Assembly: GCA_964626565.1 (NCBI GenBank)
Contig: CAZVFX010000053.1
Span: 1 to 46,746, forward strand
Direction of reading: 5' to 3'
Length of the DNA: 46,746 nt
Source of the DNA: CAZVFX01 sp964626565
Lineage (GTDB): Bacteria > Myxococcota_A > UBA9042 > CAIXZC01
Each line of letters opens with the position of its first letter. Positions within the stretch are counted from its first letter, which is position 1. Positions 46,353 to 46,746 of this stretch are shown one piece after another. The notes under the pieces are model-generated. The model did not search any database and had not been told where the DNA came from. It worked only from the letters and a program-made list of their open reading frames with translations. The position numbers and the translations under genes were made by a program.

Positions 46353-46465
46353 AACGACGGGGACGGGGGGCGATTTTCTGCCTGAAAACGACGGGGACGG
46401 GGGGCGATTTTCTGCCTGAACACGACGGGGACGGGGGGCGCCAACAACGACGGGGACGGGGGGCG
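46353..46465. repeat. Tandem G-rich repeat, four cores
   Basis: The 19-mer ACGACGGGGACGGGGGGCG occurs exactly at 46354, 46388, 46422 and 46447. The first two are each followed by the same ATTTTCTGCCTGAA, giving a 34-nt period; the last interval is 25 nt. The block begins 9 nt after the lipoprotein stop codon. Confidence 0.9.
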
Positions 46466-46613
46466 CCCAGCTGGACGGCTCACAGGGCCTCTCCCAACCA
46501 TGAAATCGTCGATTCGCAGCTTTCCTTGCGCCGCGCCTGCGCCACTGTTCGCAAAACCCGGCGTACCTTGCGCCGCACCGGACCAATGTTCGTTGGAGAG
46601 TGGCCTTGAATAC

Positions 46614-46634
46614 AGCCGAGCGCAAACCTCGGCT
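46614..46634. repeat. Hairpin 1
   Basis: AGCCGAG and CTCGGCT pair perfectly around a 7-nt loop (CGCAAAC). A G-run follows, not a T-run, so it is not a standard terminator. Confidence 0.6.
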
Positions 46635-46669
46635 CAGGGGGGTACTAAGGAGTGACCTGCTTCTTACCT

Positions 46670-46695
46670 GCCCCGGTTCCTCTAGGAACCGGGGC
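46670..46695. repeat. Hairpin 2
   Basis: GCCCCGGTTCC and GGAACCGGGGC form a perfect 11-bp stem with loop TCTA. It is strong enough to be a terminator stem, but no T-run follows on either strand. Together with hairpin 1 it may belong to a structured RNA or to the end of a mobile element. Confidence 0.65.
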
Positions 46696-46746
46696 CTTGA
46701 CTGTCAGGTGCTCGGGACTCCGCGGCGACGACCTGCGGTTCCAGGA

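Larger units (their letters stand above)
46345..46746. other. Gene-free right end of the window
   Basis: I see no credible gene in these 402 nt. The region holds a tandem G-rich repeat just after the lipoprotein gene and two hairpins near the end. Weak similarity between TTGCGCCGCGCC and TTGCGCCGCACC segments (46526 and 46568 regions), each followed by a GTTCG, hints at a decayed element. Short ORFs here read through the tandem repeat and have no family features. Confidence 0.5.

Noticed and set aside
46353..46465. CRISPR array
   Set aside because: The intervals between repeats are short and identical rather than unique spacers, and no cas gene is near.

Overview
The window looks like the replication-origin region of a GC-rich bacterial chromosome from the Myxococcota, Bradymonadota or wider 'Deltaproteobacteria' group. 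This rests on three things: secreted proteins built from MopE-type and CDDGNPCT-type Cys/Asp repeats, C-terminal tags of the MYXO-CTERM kind (Gly-rich, Cys, membrane helix, Arg cluster), and the gene set as a whole. No rRNA or tRNA was seen, so the placement is an inference. Ten Ns at 5167-5176 show that the sequence is a scaffold.

Layout. 0-8.7 kb: a 64-aa Cys protein, a FadL-like outer-membrane barrel coupled to a Ca-binding-repeat lipoprotein and to murI, a Cys-rich MYXO-CTERM protein broken by the scaffold gap, and an atypical sulfatase-fold protein. 8.8-17.3 kb (+): gyrB, a hypothetical gene coupled to a DnaC/IstB-like ATPase, a lipoprotein with a CBM9-like domain, mazG, murJ and nagB. 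17.3-29.1 kb (-): a co-directional series transcribed dnaA, dnaN, recF, murA, gcvPB, an ArnT/PMT-type glycosyltransferase, rplM, rpsI, gyrA. The dnaA-dnaN spacer carries DnaA-box-like sites and an AT-rich stretch and is the best oriC candidate. 29.4-30.1 kb (+): a two-gene operon of EutN/CcmL-family microcompartment vertex proteins with no hexameric shell gene beside it. 30.1-33.1 kb: a long-chain acyl-CoA ligase and a class I aminotransferase, divergent. 33.1-34.0 kb (-): a TacA/TacT-type toxin-antitoxin pair with a clear promoter and operator. 34.0-39.4 kb (-): a giant MopE-repeat ORF that is probably two genes run together. 39.5-41.8 kb (-): nfnA-nfnB, flavin-based electron bifurcation. 42.0-46.3 kb (+): a 1454-aa lipoprotein with about 38 Cys-rich repeats. 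46.35-46.75 kb: tandem repeats and two hairpins without a recognisable gene.

How the parts fit: replication initiation and elongation (DnaA, DnaN, RecF, gyrase, a possible helicase loader), peptidoglycan synthesis (MurA, MurI, MurJ, and NagB on the amino-sugar side) and translation (L13, S9) cluster around the origin. The flanks hold surface and secreted proteins rich in Ca/metal-binding and disulfide motifs. NfnAB points to ferredoxin-based, probably at least facultatively anaerobic, metabolism. The most unusual items are the orphan vertex-protein pair beside dnaA, MurA with Asp in place of the catalytic Cys, the fused MopE ORF, and the sulfatase-fold enzyme without a formylglycine motif.
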